Shown here: positions 47,156-55,992 of the stretch, piece by piece
Layout: every line of letters starts with the position of its first letter
How positions within the stretch are numbered: position 1 is the first letter of the stretch
Assembly (NCBI RefSeq): GCF_019038435.1
Contig: NZ_JAGPOX010000003.1
Location: 113,669-177,668 of the forward strand
DNA length: 64,000 nucleotides
Direction: 5' to 3'
Origin: Nocardia alni
Lineage (GTDB): Bacteria; Actinomycetota; Actinomycetes; Mycobacteriales; Mycobacteriaceae
Notes under the pieces: model-generated
Told to the model about the DNA's origin: nothing
Database searches by the model: none
Seen by the model: the letters and a program-made list of their open reading frames with translations, nothing else
Position numbers and translations under genes: made by a program

Positions 47156-47790
47156 GCGATGGGACGAAGGACCGGGTCGATTTCTGGTTCGATCCGCTGT
47201 GCCCCTGGTGCTGGATCACCTCCCGCTGGATTCTGGAGGTCGAGAAGGTCCGCGATATCGAGGCCCACTTCCATGTGATGAGCCTGGCGGTGCTCAACGA
47301 GGGCCGCGATCTGCCCGAGGGGTACGCCGAGATGATGAAGTCCGCGTGGGGCCCGGTGCGCGTGTGCATCGCCGCCGCGCAGGAGCATGGCGACAAGGTG
47401 CTCGCGCCGCTGTACGCGGCGATGGGCACCCGCATCCACAACCGCAAGGACGAATACGACCGCGAGGACCGCGCCGAATCGTTCGCCCTGGTCATCAAGG
47501 ACGCCTTGGCCGAGACGGGCCTGCCTGCCGAGCTGGCCGAGGCCGCCACCAGCACCGACTACGACGAGGCGCTGCGCGTGAGCCACCACGCGGGCATGGA
47601 CAAGGTCGGCCCCGACGTGGGTACCCCGACCATCCACATCAACGACGTGGCCTTCTTCGGTCCGGTGATCTCCCGTATCCCGCGCGGTGAGGAAGCCGGG
47701 AAGGTGTGGGACGGCGCCGTCGCGCTCGCCTCCTACCCGCACTTCTTCGAACTGAAGCGCACCCGCACCGAAGGCCCGGTCTTCGACTGA
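47152..47790 (+). CDS. Mycoredoxin-like DsbA-fold oxidoreductase (Rv2466c-like)
   Basis: A 212-residue DsbA-fold protein. The CPWC active site is in [17 protein letters not shown] near residue 20; the cis-Pro loop is GTPTIHIND. The closest known relative is the M. tuberculosis mycothiol-dependent reductase Rv2466c, a cytosolic oxidative-stress protein also able to reduce some nitro-prodrugs. No signal peptide. GTG 47152 is coupled to the 26-residue leader. Confidence 0.9.
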   Translation: MSDGTKDRVDFWFDPLCPWCWITSRWILEVEKVRDIEAHFHVMSLAVLNEGRDLPEGYAEMMKSAWGPVRVCIAAAQEHGDKVLAPLYAAMGTRIHNRKDEYDREDRAESFALVIKDALAETGLPAELAEAATSTDYDEALRVSHHAGMDKVGPDVGTPTIHINDVAFFGPVISRIPRGEEAGKVWDGAVALASYPHFFELKRTRTEGPVFD

Positions 47791-47813
47791 CGGGTATGCG
47801 GTAACGCCGGGGT

Positions 47814-47840
47814 GGCCGGGATCCGGTTGGGATCCCGGCC
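47814..47840 (+). terminator. Terminator after dsbA-like gene
   Basis: Perfect 11-bp stem GGCCGGGATCC / GGATCCCGGCC with a 5-nt loop, 23 bp past the stop. Confidence 0.8.
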
Positions 47841-48008
47841 ATCGTCGTATCGGGACTTGCCCCACGCCGGTGCATGCAAAGGATGCGCACGAGGTACTGG
47901 TGGTGAGCGGGAACCGGGACAATCGTTGCGTGCGGCGGTAGAGCCGTGAACGTCGGCTCGCCCGGGCCGCCGGTCCTTTCGCCGCAGAGGCGGAGGGCTG
48001 TCCACGGC

Positions 48009-49214
48009 ATGAGCGATTCCATCGGCATTCGCGCAACGGCGGTGCTCCGGGAACCACCGATCGGATCACCACGGCGGATGAGTCGCAGGCGGGTCCTGGG
48101 CACGCTGGCGGCGATGGCCGCGGGCGTCCCGCTGTTCGGTTGCTCCCCGGCCGGGCGCGGGCCGGCCGATACGACAGACCTGTTGTATCTCGGTTCGTGG
48201 GGCCGATCGGAGATCCGCGCCGCCGCGTTCGATCCGGCGGCAGGCGCACTGACATCGATAGGCGTTGTGGCGCAGGCCAGTTCGAGCTGGTCGACCATGC
48301 ACCCGAGTTTGCCGATCCTCTATGTCGCCGGTGGTGGGGCGGGCGGGAGCGTCACGGCCTACCGGATAGATCCGCCGACCGGACGACTGACCCGGATCGG
48401 CGCGACCATGACCGGCGGCGTCGGTGCCGTCGGTACGGTGTCCTACATCAGCGTGGATCCTGCGACCCTGCTGGTGGCGAACTACGCCGATCATCTCGTC
48501 GCCGCGGTCCCGATCGACCCGGATGGCGGAATCGGTGCGCCCGCCTCGATCATGCGGTTCGCCGGTTCCGGTCCGAACAAGCGCCAGGACAGCTCGCATC
48601 CACACTGCGTCGTCACCGATCCCAGCGGAAAGTACGTCCTGGTCGCGGATTTCGGCGCCGACCGTGTGTTCGTTCAACGCTTCGATCCCGCGACCCGGAC
48701 GTTGAGCGAAGGCCCGAGCCCGTATGTTCCCGCGCCCGGATCGGGGCCGCGCCGGCTCGTCTGGCACCCGGATGGCCGGACGGTCTACCTGCTCAACGAG
48801 CTCGCGGCCGATATCGAGACCCTGACCTGGGATTCCGGGACGGGTTCGCTGACGCGCCGGCACACGGTGTCCACCGAGACAGCGGCCTTCGCCGGCACCC
48901 GCAGCGCCGCCGAGTTGGCGCTGGGCACGGATGCCCGCTACCTGTACGCCTCCGACCGCGGTGAGAACACGCTGGTCGTCTATTCGATCGATCCGCACAC
49001 CAGCCTGCCGACGCTGGTGCAACGCGTGCCCTGTGGCGGAATCCTGCCGTGGAGCTTCACGATTCACCGCGGTGGGCGGTGGATGTTCGTGGCGAATCAG
49101 GGCAGCGGTGCCGTCACCTTGTTCGGCATCGACCCGGGGTCCGGACGACTGGCCGCCGCTGGAAGGTCTCTTGCCGTCCCGGCTGCGGACGGGGTCGTCT
49201 GCTTAGCTCGGTGA
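48009..49214 (+). CDS. Exported lactonase-family (YbhE/PgL-like) beta-propeller lipoprotein
   Basis: 401 residues. The N-terminus holds MSRRRVLGTLAAMAAGVPLF followed by GC, a twin-arginine-type start with a lipobox (LFGC), so a Tat-exported lipoprotein is likely. The rest is a seven-bladed propeller of the 6-phosphogluconolactonase/muconate-cyclase type, with blades such as LYLGSWGRSEIRAAAFDP, HPHCVVTDPSGKYVLVADFG, VWHPDGRTVYLLNEL and FTIHRGGRWMFVANQGSGAV. ATG 48009 has GGAGGG 11 nt upstream; ATG 48078 would start at the Tat motif. Substrate unknown. Confidence 0.8.
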   Translation: MSDSIGIRATAVLREPPIGSPRRMSRRRVLGTLAAMAAGVPLFGCSPAGRGPADTTDLLYLGSWGRSEIRAAAFDPAAGALTSIGVVAQASSSWSTMHPSLPILYVAGGGAGGSVTAYRIDPPTGRLTRIGATMTGGVGAVGTVSYISVDPATLLVANYADHLVAAVPIDPDGGIGAPASIMRFAGSGPNKRQDSSHPHCVVTDPSGKYVLVADFGADRVFVQRFDPATRTLSEGPSPYVPAPGSGPRRLVWHPDGRTVYLLNELAADIETLTWDSGTGSLTRRHTVSTETAAFAGTRSAAELALGTDARYLYASDRGENTLVVYSIDPHTSLPTLVQRVPCGGILPWSFTIHRGGRWMFVANQGSGAVTLFGIDPGSGRLAAAGRSLAVPAADGVVCLAR

Positions 49215-49219
49215 GCATG

Positions 49220-49232
49220 ATTGTCTTACAAT
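49220..49232. promoter_or_regulatory. GntR-like palindrome 1
   Basis: ATTGT-CTT-ACAAT, perfect 5-3-5 inverted repeat just after the lactonase stop, in an AT-rich stretch. Confidence 0.5.
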
Positions 49233-49328
49233 GAAACAGGCAGATAATGCGCGAAGCAGCTTCAGTCAATGTTCGAGCAAGAAAAACTTCTAGACCGCGT
49301 CGCTGGATGCTATCCTGACCGATGAAAC

Positions 49329-49341
49329 TTGTAAGACAATC
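49329..49341. promoter_or_regulatory. GntR-like palindrome 2
   Basis: TTGT-AAG-ACAATC; together with GATTGTCTTACAA (49219-49231) it forms a 13-bp perfect inverted repeat 97 bp apart. Could be a two-site operator for the 49416/49744 genes. Confidence 0.5.
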
Positions 49342-49415
49342 TTTGATCCGTTAAGTACTGGCGATGTGCGACGGGATCGACGGATTTTCATCCCGTACGG
49401 GTCGAGGAGGCTGCG

Positions 49416-49619
49416 ATGTCGGTCGATCAGCGCATGCCGATCCGGGGCGAGGTCCGAGCCGGTCCCCGTGTCGACGCCGAGGCGGCGTATGCGCTCCAGC
49501 GTGTTGGTCTGCTGCTCGGCGAACGCGACCACGTCCTCGCCGGAGATCGGATGACGATTACCCCGACGTTTCTCGGGCCGGAGCCGTCCGATAGGTATCG
49601 CTGGCTCGGCGAACTCTGA
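49416..49619 (+). CDS. Small hypothetical protein
   Basis: 67 residues starting MSVDQRMPIRGEVRAGP and ending PSDRYRWLGEL. Called because GAGGAGG sits 5 nt before the ATG and the codons show strong GC at third positions. No domain recognised; no signal peptide or membrane helix. It precedes the MFS gene by 124 bp and follows the paired palindromes, so it may be the first gene of a small regulated operon. Confidence 0.5.
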   Translation: MSVDQRMPIRGEVRAGPRVDAEAAYALQRVGLLLGERDHVLAGDRMTITPTFLGPEPSDRYRWLGEL

Positions 49620-49743
49620 ATCGCTTGTAGCCCAAGGAAACTCACAGTGTATGGCAAGACGGTGGACGCGCGCCGGTTGGTACCGGAACCACGCGCGCGG
49701 GCCGTGACTTCGACAGATGCGATGGGGCATCACGGAGGGCGAT

Positions 49744-51135
49744 ATGACCGCGACAGAGGATGATTCGACATCGATGGGCCGCGTCGCGGTGTCAGCGGAG
49801 GGTACGTCGACCCTCGAACAGGCCCGCCGGGTTCGCAAGGCGGTATTCGGCGCGGCGTTCGGATTCGGCGTCGACGCCTTCGACATCTACGTACCCACCG
49901 TGGCGCTGCTGCCCGCGATGAACTACTTCGCCCCGGCGAGCATGCCGACGAATACGAAGGCCGTGGTATCGGCGTTGATCTTCGTATCGACCCTGCTGGG
50001 GCGACCGCTCGGATCGCTGATCTTCGGCGGCATCGCCGACCGGATCGGGCGACGCCGCGTGACCCTGTGGTCGATGTCCGGGTGCGCGGTCTGCACCGTA
50101 CTGATCGCCCTGCTGCCCGGGTACGCCGACATCGGGACGACCAGCGTCGTGCTGCTGATCGTGCTGCGGCTGGCCGACGGGATCTTCCTCGGCGGCGAGT
50201 ACACCGGAGCGACCCCGTTGGCCATGGAGGTCGCCCCGGCCGCGCGGCGCGGCTGGTACGGCGGGCTGGTCGCCACCGGCTCCGCCGTCGCCAACTTCGC
50301 GATCTCCGTGGTGACGTTCGCGGTGCTGCAATTCGCCCCGGCCGGTGGCCCGGACTCGGCGTTCTCGGTGTGGGGCTGGCGGATACCGTTCCTCGTCGGC
50401 GCGCTGCTGTGCGTGGTGTTCCTGCGGTACTACTCCCGTGAGGTCGGAGAATCGCAGACCTGGTTGTCCGCGAAGAAGATTCGCAATCCCGTGCGCGATG
50501 TCGTGCTGGGCCGCTCCCGACGGGATTTCGCGCAGGTCTTCGTGCTGATGGCGGGGGTCTGGTTCGCCTCGAGCATGGTCACGGCCATACTGCCCAGCAC
50601 CCTGCATGAGCAGGCGCATCTGACCGCCCGTGCGGTCACCGGGACGCTGGTGATCGTGCAGGCCATCCACATCGTGATGTTCCCGACCCTCGGCTGGCTC
50701 AGCGATCGGGTCGGCAGGCGACCGGTGCTGGTCGGCAACGGGATCGCCGTGGCGGTCGTCTGCGCAACCGCGTATCTGCTGCTGACTACCGGGTGGTGGC
50801 GCGGTTATGCGGCAATCCTGTTGCTCACCTTGTTAATTCGAGTGGCAGGCGCCAGCGTGTTCGCGGTGACGCCGTCCTATCTGTGCGAGCGCTTTCCGGC
50901 CGCGACCCGTGGCACCGGCTTCGGCCTCGGCTACACGACACCGCTGCTGATCACGTCCTGCTATGCCTACTACCAGAACTGGCTCGGCCACCTGATGCCG
51001 CGCGGTGATACCGCCACGGTGCTGCTGATCGTCGCGGGCCTGCTGATCGTCGGCGGCGCACTGCTCGGCCCGGAATCGCGCGGGGTCGATGCGATCGACG
51101 CGCGACCGGCCGCGGGAGCCGAGATCACCGGATGA
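49744..51135 (+). CDS. MFS transporter, metabolite:H+ symporter-like
   Basis: 463 residues, 12 predicted helices. MHS-type features: GRPLGSLIFGGIADRIGRRRV between helices 2 and 3, FLGGEYTGATPLAMEVAPAARRGWYGG on helix 5, and GWLSDRVGRRPV in the second half. Similar to shikimate/citrate/proline-betaine type carriers. ATG 49744 has GGAGGG upstream. Substrate unknown. Confidence 0.88.
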   Translation: MTATEDDSTSMGRVAVSAEGTSTLEQARRVRKAVFGAAFGFGVDAFDIYVPTVALLPAMNYFAPASMPTNTKAVVSALIFVSTLLGRPLGSLIFGGIADRIGRRRVTLWSMSGCAVCTVLIALLPGYADIGTTSVVLLIVLRLADGIFLGGEYTGATPLAMEVAPAARRGWYGGLVATGSAVANFAISVVTFAVLQFAPAGGPDSAFSVWGWRIPFLVGALLCVVFLRYYSREVGESQTWLSAKKIRNPVRDVVLGRSRRDFAQVFVLMAGVWFASSMVTAILPSTLHEQAHLTARAVTGTLVIVQAIHIVMFPTLGWLSDRVGRRPVLVGNGIAVAVVCATAYLLLTTGWWRGYAAILLLTLLIRVAGASVFAVTPSYLCERFPAATRGTGFGLGYTTPLLITSCYAYYQNWLGHLMPRGDTATVLLIVAGLLIVGGALLGPESRGVDAIDARPAAGAEITG

Positions 51136-51214
51136 CAGCGGGCTTACGCACCTCGCCGGACCGGGCCGCAGCCCCACGGTTGCGGCACTCGAGGGGCCTG
51201 ACACAATCGCACGC

Positions 51215-51688
<474 letters not shown>

Positions 51689-51709
51689 CCGCATCGGCGG
51701 CGGGGGTCG

Positions 51710-51928
51710 TCACAGCTCAGACCGGAACGATCTCGAGCATGCTCGGTCGTCGCCGATGCGGTCCTCCGCGCCGAAGAACTCGTCGGCTTCGTCGCGCATC
51801 TGGGCGGAGTCCACGTGCGGGAGTCCGCGGTGTCGCTCGACCAACTCCTCAGCGGTGAGGCGTCGTCGCTCGGCATTCATGACGGCGGCAGAGCTGTCAC
51901 GCGATTCACGCTCGGTGATGACCCGCAT
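51710..51928 (-). pseudogene. Internally deleted Phd/YefM-type antitoxin remnant
   Basis: 72 residues. The beginning, [17 protein letters not shown], is the usual start of a Phd/YefM antitoxin, and [20 protein letters not shown] is the usual C-terminal helix before the toxin-binding tail ([13 protein letters not shown]). About 25-30 residues normally lying between them (the VEAGE...TRNG..VAEL part) are missing in frame. No PIN or RelE toxin gene follows toward rpiB, so this is read as an orphan relic. Confidence 0.5.
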
Positions 51929-51980
51929 ACCGCATTTGTAGCCGCATATGGCATAGCGCGGCCAACTGCGGATATTCCTT

Positions 51981-53222
51981 CTAGGTTGTGCGGGTCTGTT
52001 CTGGCTGGCCAGTGGTATCCGATCCTCGCCCGCTCAGATGACCGGCCAGATGGGTAGTCAGGTCCGCGGCGTCGGCGGATGCGCCGTCGATGTAGGTGGA
52101 TCGGCGTCGGCGCAGGACCGGGAGGCCGGTGACGTACAACCCGGGCCAGTCGACCACCCCGCCGCTGTGGCGCAGTCTGCCGCGTGGGTCGAAGACCGGG
52201 AGTTCGAGCCAGGAGTGGTCGGGTTTGATACCCGTCGCCCAGACCACCGACCGGATTTCGCCCGAGGTCAGGTCGAGCAGTAGTGGCGAATCGGGGACGC
52301 GGGTGGGCTCGAGGCGTTCGCCGTGTCCACCGGCGTATACGTCGATGGTGTCGAGTAACCGGTCGAGCTTGAGGTCGGCCAGGGCGATGACATTGCGCAG
52401 CGAACCGGAGAACTGGGCGTTGCCGTCGCGGATCCCGGCGAATTTTCCGACGAGCCGAATGCCCTGGGCCTGAAGCGCATTGAGGTCGATCGTGCGCTGG
52501 CCGCCGGCGAGCTGGAAGGACGCGACGTTGCGGGCCCGGACGATGTCGTCGATTCGGTCCCAGCGCTCGTCGAGGATCCCGGCGGCGTCGAGCCACCACA
52601 GGATGTCGCGGTCGCGGTACCGGCGGGGCGCGCGTACGTGCTCGCCCGTGGCGAGGGTGACCGGCCGGCCGGAGCGATGGATCTCCTCGGCGATCTGAAT
52701 CCCGCTCGCGGCGGCCCCGACTACGAGCACACCGCCCTCGGGAAGCTGACCGGGATTGCGGTAGTCGACCGCGGTGATCGACTCGATCCCGGCGGGAAGG
52801 GCGGCGGCGAGCGGGGGGAGTGGGCAGGTGGTGATGCCCGCGGCCAGGACGACCGTGCGGGCCTGCCACTCACCCTGATCCGTGCTGACCGTGAACCCGT
52901 CGTCGGCGGCTCGGACGGCGGTCACGGCGGTTTCGGACCGAACGGGCGCCGATGACGCCGCGGCATAGGCGGTGATGAAGTCGGCGACCTGCGCGGCGGC
53001 CAGGTAGCCGTCCGGGTCGTCGCCGTCGTAGCCGTGCCCAGGCAGCCGGGTCATCCAGTTCGGGGTGAGCAGCCGCAGCGAATCCCAACGCTGGGTGCGC
53101 CAGGAGTGCCCCACCCGGCCGCGCTCGAATACGACATGGTCGATCGAGCGTTCGGCCAGGTGGTGGCTGATCGCCAACCCGTTGTGCCCGGCGCCGACCA
53201 CGACCGTGGTCGTCGCGGGCAT
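51981..53222 (-). CDS. FAD-dependent monooxygenase-like oxidoreductase
   Basis: 413 residues. Two dinucleotide folds: [20 protein letters not shown] (FAD) and [21 protein letters not shown] (NADPH), plus [12 protein letters not shown]. Resembles flavin monooxygenases of the FMO/CzcO group. Its ATG overlaps the osmC stop by 1 nt, making it the last gene of the metY operon, so a role in oxidising an organosulfur compound is plausible (inference). Confidence 0.85.
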   Translation of the reverse strand: MPATTTVVVGAGHNGLAISHHLAERSIDHVVFERGRVGHSWRTQRWDSLRLLTPNWMTRLPGHGYDGDDPDGYLAAAQVADFITAYAAASSAPVRSETAVTAVRAADDGFTVSTDQGEWQARTVVLAAGITTCPLPPLAAALPAGIESITAVDYRNPGQLPEGGVLVVGAAASGIQIAEEIHRSGRPVTLATGEHVRAPRRYRDRDILWWLDAAGILDERWDRIDDIVRARNVASFQLAGGQRTIDLNALQAQGIRLVGKFAGIRDGNAQFSGSLRNVIALADLKLDRLLDTIDVYAGGHGERLEPTRVPDSPLLLDLTSGEIRSVVWATGIKPDHSWLELPVFDPRGRLRHSGGVVDWPGLYVTGLPVLRRRRSTYIDGASADAADLTTHLAGHLSGRGSDTTGQPEQTRTT

Positions 53223-53788
53223 CAGGAGGCGTTGACGTTCACGGTGACGGTGGTCGGGTTGGTGAGCGCGTCGTAGACCGCGGACCGCTTCTGCGACTGC
53301 GCGACCAACGCCGCGACATCGGCGGGCGAGGCATCCGCGTCGATGGTGTAGTCGACGGTGATGTTGGAGAACCCGTTGCGCACGTTCGGGTCGGCGCCCA
53401 GGATGCCGTGCAGGTCGAAATCGGCCTTCACCGTCGCCTGCGCGGAGTTGAGCTTGATCTGCCGCTGCTGGGCGACCGACGCGACACCGGCGGTCAAGCA
53501 GCTGCCCAGCGCCACCAGGACGTACTCGGCGGGTGTGATGCCGTGGTCCTCGGCGGCGAACTGCGGCGGGTGGTCGGCGTCGAAGGTGAACTTCTTGGTG
53601 TGCGCCTGTTCGCCGCCCAGACCGTAGAAGGTCTCCACCTCGGTGAGGCTGTGGGTGCCGCGGACCCAGTTCACCGTCGAGCGCCATTCGAACTGGGCGA
53701 TCTCGGGTGTGTCGGCCAGCGCGGCGCGGGCGCCGAGCAGAGCCTCCACATTGACGCCGTTGTCGACGGCGGGAGCGGTATCAGTCAT
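53222..53788 (-). CDS. OsmC family protein
   Basis: 188 residues. OsmC fold: FEWRSTVNWVRGTHSLTEVETFYG, the N-terminal strands, and EYVLVALGSCLTAGV carrying the single conserved Cys on the central helix. The second peroxidatic Cys of Ohr/OsmC is not evident, so a peroxidase role is unsure. GGAGG precedes the ATG by 4-5 nt. Third gene of the metY operon. Confidence 0.88.
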   Translation of the reverse strand: MTDTAPAVDNGVNVEALLGARAALADTPEIAQFEWRSTVNWVRGTHSLTEVETFYGLGGEQAHTKKFTFDADHPPQFAAEDHGITPAEYVLVALGSCLTAGVASVAQQRQIKLNSAQATVKADFDLHGILGADPNVRNGFSNITVDYTIDADASPADVAALVAQSQKRSAVYDALTNPTTVTVNVNAS

Positions 53789-53833
53789 GGTGACCTCCTG
53801 GATGGGTTGGATCGACGAGATGGGTCGGTGTGC

Positions 53834-54409
53834 TCAGCGGACGGTCTTGCGGGCGGTGATCTGGCCGGTATCGAAGCCGAGCAGGTGTAAACCGCCGTGG
53901 AAACGGGCGTGTTCGATCTTCAGACAGCGATCCATCACGACCGTGAGCCCCTTCGCCTCGGCGTCGTCGGCGGCCGGTTCGTTCCAGATTCCGAGCTGAA
54001 TCCACAGCACCGGAGCCGGCGTGAGTGCGGCGACCTCGTCCACGACGCCCGGGATGTCGTCGGCCTTGCGGAACACGTCGACGATGTCGGGGGTCTCGGG
54101 CAGATCCGCCAGCGACGCGTGGATCTTCTGTCCCAGAACGCTGCGACCGGCGGCGTTGGGATTGACGAAATACACGGTGTAATCGGTGGATTGGACCAGA
54201 TACGTACCCACGAAGTAGCTGGCGCGAGCGGGATTGGTGGAGAACCCGACGATCGCGATCGACCGCGCGCGCCGCAGGATGCCGAGGCGCTGCTTGGCGG
54301 TAGGGCCGATCCAGGTTCGCTGGTCGTGCAGTTGCCGCGCGCGGGGAGAATCCGCGGGCAGGGCGCAGGTGAGGCCGTTGGCCAGATGGATGTCGACGAC
54401 GTCGGTCAT
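53834..54409 (-). CDS. CoA-binding (YccU-like) protein
   Basis: 191 residues; Rossmann CoA-binding domain with SIAIVGFSTNPARASYFVG, YTVYFVNPNAAGRSVLG, DIVDVFRKADDIPGVVDEV and LWIQLGIWNEPA. Function of the family is unclear; the domain is like the N-terminal part of succinyl-CoA synthetase alpha. It overlaps metY by 4 nt (ATGA), so it is cotranslated with a sulfur-assimilation enzyme. Confidence 0.88.
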   Translation of the reverse strand: MTDVVDIHLANGLTCALPADSPRARQLHDQRTWIGPTAKQRLGILRRARSIAIVGFSTNPARASYFVGTYLVQSTDYTVYFVNPNAAGRSVLGQKIHASLADLPETPDIVDVFRKADDIPGVVDEVAALTPAPVLWIQLGIWNEPAADDAEAKGLTVVMDRCLKIEHARFHGGLHLLGFDTGQITARKTVR

Positions 54410-55767
54410 CGTGCCTCCTGGAGTTTCGCCGCCGCGTGCAGGGCTTGATCGAGGTCGTAGACGATGTCCTCGACGTCCTCGAGCCCGACGCTGATTCGCA
54501 CCAGTCCCGGCTCGACGCCCGCGTCCAGCAGTTGTTGCTCGGTGAGCTGGGCGTGCGTGGTGGAGGCGGGGTGGATGACGAGGGTCTTGGTATCGCCGAT
54601 GTTGGCCAGATGGCTTGCCAGGTCGACGGATTCGATGAATTCGCGGCCCGCGTCGCGGCCGCCCTTGATGCCGAAGCCGAAGACGGCGCCCGGTCCCTGC
54701 GGCAGGTATTTGGCCGCCCGCTCGTGGTGTGGATGGCTGGGCAGTCCGGCCCAGTTGACGAAGTCGATCCGTGGGTCGGCCTCGAGCCACTGCGCGACGG
54801 CGCGGGCGTTGTCGACGTGGTTCTGTATCCGCAACGGCAGCGTCTCGACGCCCAGGGCGAGCTGCCAGGCCGACTGCGGTGACAGCGCGGGGCCGATATT
54901 GCGCAGTTGCTCGGCGCGCAGCCGGGTCAGAAAGGCGTACTCGCCGAAGTTGCCGTTCCAGGTCAACCCGCCGTAATGCGGCACCGGCGCGTCGAACAGC
55001 GGGAACCGGGGATTGTGCCAGTCGAATCTGCCCGACTCGACGACCACGCCGCCCAGGGTGGTGCCGTGACCGCCGAGAAACTTTGTGGCCGAATGGATCA
55101 CGATGTCGGCGCCCCACTCGATGGGCCGGTTCAGATAGGGCGTGGGGATAGTGGAGTCGATGATCAGTGGAATTCCGGCGGCATGCGCCACCTCGGCCAG
55201 GCCCTCGATGTCCGCGATCTCCCCGGACGGGTTCGCGACCGTCTCGGCGAAGATCAACTTGGTCCGGTCGGTGATCGCCGCGGCGTAGGCTTCGGGCTCC
55301 GAGGAGGCGATGAACGTGGTTTCCACGCCGAACTGCCGCAGCGTGAGGTCGAGTTGGGTGAGCGTCCCGCCGTAGAGTTGCGCACTCGCCACGATATGAT
55401 CCCCGGCCCCGACCAGTGCGGCGAAGGTGATGAACTCCGCTCCCATCCCGGACGCGGTGGCGACCGCGCCCAAACCGCCCTCCAGGCTGGCGATTCGTTC
55501 CTCGAAGGCGGCGACGGTGGGGTTCGCCAGACGTGAGTACACGTTGCCGTACTTCTGCAGGGCGAATCGGGCCGCGGCGTCGGCGGTGTCGTCGAAAACG
55601 AAGGCCGCGGACTGGTAGATCGGCAGCGCGCGGGCGCCGCTGACAGCGTCCGGAATATTGCCCGCATGGATCGCCCGGGTACGGAAACCGTATTCACGGT
55701 CGACCGCGTGCTTCGGACCCGCCTGGCCGGGCGAAGAATTCGCATGGGTACCGGAATCGACGGTCAC
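54406..55767 (-). CDS. metY: O-acetylhomoserine aminocarboxypropyltransferase (sulfhydrylase)
   Basis: A 453-residue Cys/Met-metabolism PLP enzyme: FRTRAIHAGNIPDAVSGARA, YSRLANPTVAAFEERIASLEGG (shown in part), TASGMGAEFI, FAETVANPSGEIADIEG and the PLP lysine in HSATKFLGGHGTT. It forms homocysteine from O-acetylhomoserine and sulfide. First structural gene of a four-gene operon (metY, CoA-binding, osmC, flavoprotein). GTG 55767 is overlapped by the TGA of a 24-residue leader. Confidence 0.92.
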   Translation of the reverse strand: MTVDSGTHANSSPGQAGPKHAVDREYGFRTRAIHAGNIPDAVSGARALPIYQSAAFVFDDTADAAARFALQKYGNVYSRLANPTVAAFEERIASLEGGLGAVATASGMGAEFITFAALVGAGDHIVASAQLYGGTLTQLDLTLRQFGVETTFIASSEPEAYAAAITDRTKLIFAETVANPSGEIADIEGLAEVAHAAGIPLIIDSTIPTPYLNRPIEWGADIVIHSATKFLGGHGTTLGGVVVESGRFDWHNPRFPLFDAPVPHYGGLTWNGNFGEYAFLTRLRAEQLRNIGPALSPQSAWQLALGVETLPLRIQNHVDNARAVAQWLEADPRIDFVNWAGLPSHPHHERAAKYLPQGPGAVFGFGIKGGRDAGREFIESVDLASHLANIGDTKTLVIHPASTTHAQLTEQQLLDAGVEPGLVRISVGLEDVEDIVYDLDQALHAAAKLQEAR

Positions 55768-55838
55768 GGCTTCGCCTCGCTCGGCTCGGCCGCGACCGGG
55801 GTGCTGTGTTCAATTGTGCCCTCGCCGCGCTCGCTCAC
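55764..55838 (-). CDS. 24-residue leader ORF coupled to metY
   Basis: GTG 55838 with GGGAGAG 4 nt upstream reads VSERGEGTIEHSTPVAAEPS then EAKP and stops at a TGA overlapping the metY GTG (GTGA). It resembles the leader of the dsbA-like gene: VSE start, Glu-rich, EPS-SE near the end. No Cys or Met codon run, so classical amino-acid attenuation is not indicated. Confidence 0.5.
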   Translation of the reverse strand: MSERGEGTIEHSTPVAAEPSEAKP

Positions 55839-55928
55839 GCACTCTCCCTGGAACGGAAAACCCCTGTGTCCCGGACAGTTTCCGCGATGTATTCGCCCCT
55901 GGACAGGGTTTCGCGCACGGTGAGTTTT

Positions 55929-55944
55929 TGTGATCCACGGCACA
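55929..55944. promoter_or_regulatory. CRP-like site between accD end and metY leader
   Basis: TGTGA-TCCACG-GCACA, one mismatch to the CRP-family consensus, 91 bp upstream of the leader start. Confidence 0.35.
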
Positions 55945-55992
55945 TTTTGACAAGCCGGTTGTTCACACCGGCGGATCGAGTGCGCCCGAACG

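Noticed and set aside
55768..55990. SAM riboswitch in the metY leader
   Set aside because: I looked for the conserved SAM-type cores and pseudoknot arms and saw none; the leader contains a short ORF instead. A covariance-model search would settle it.
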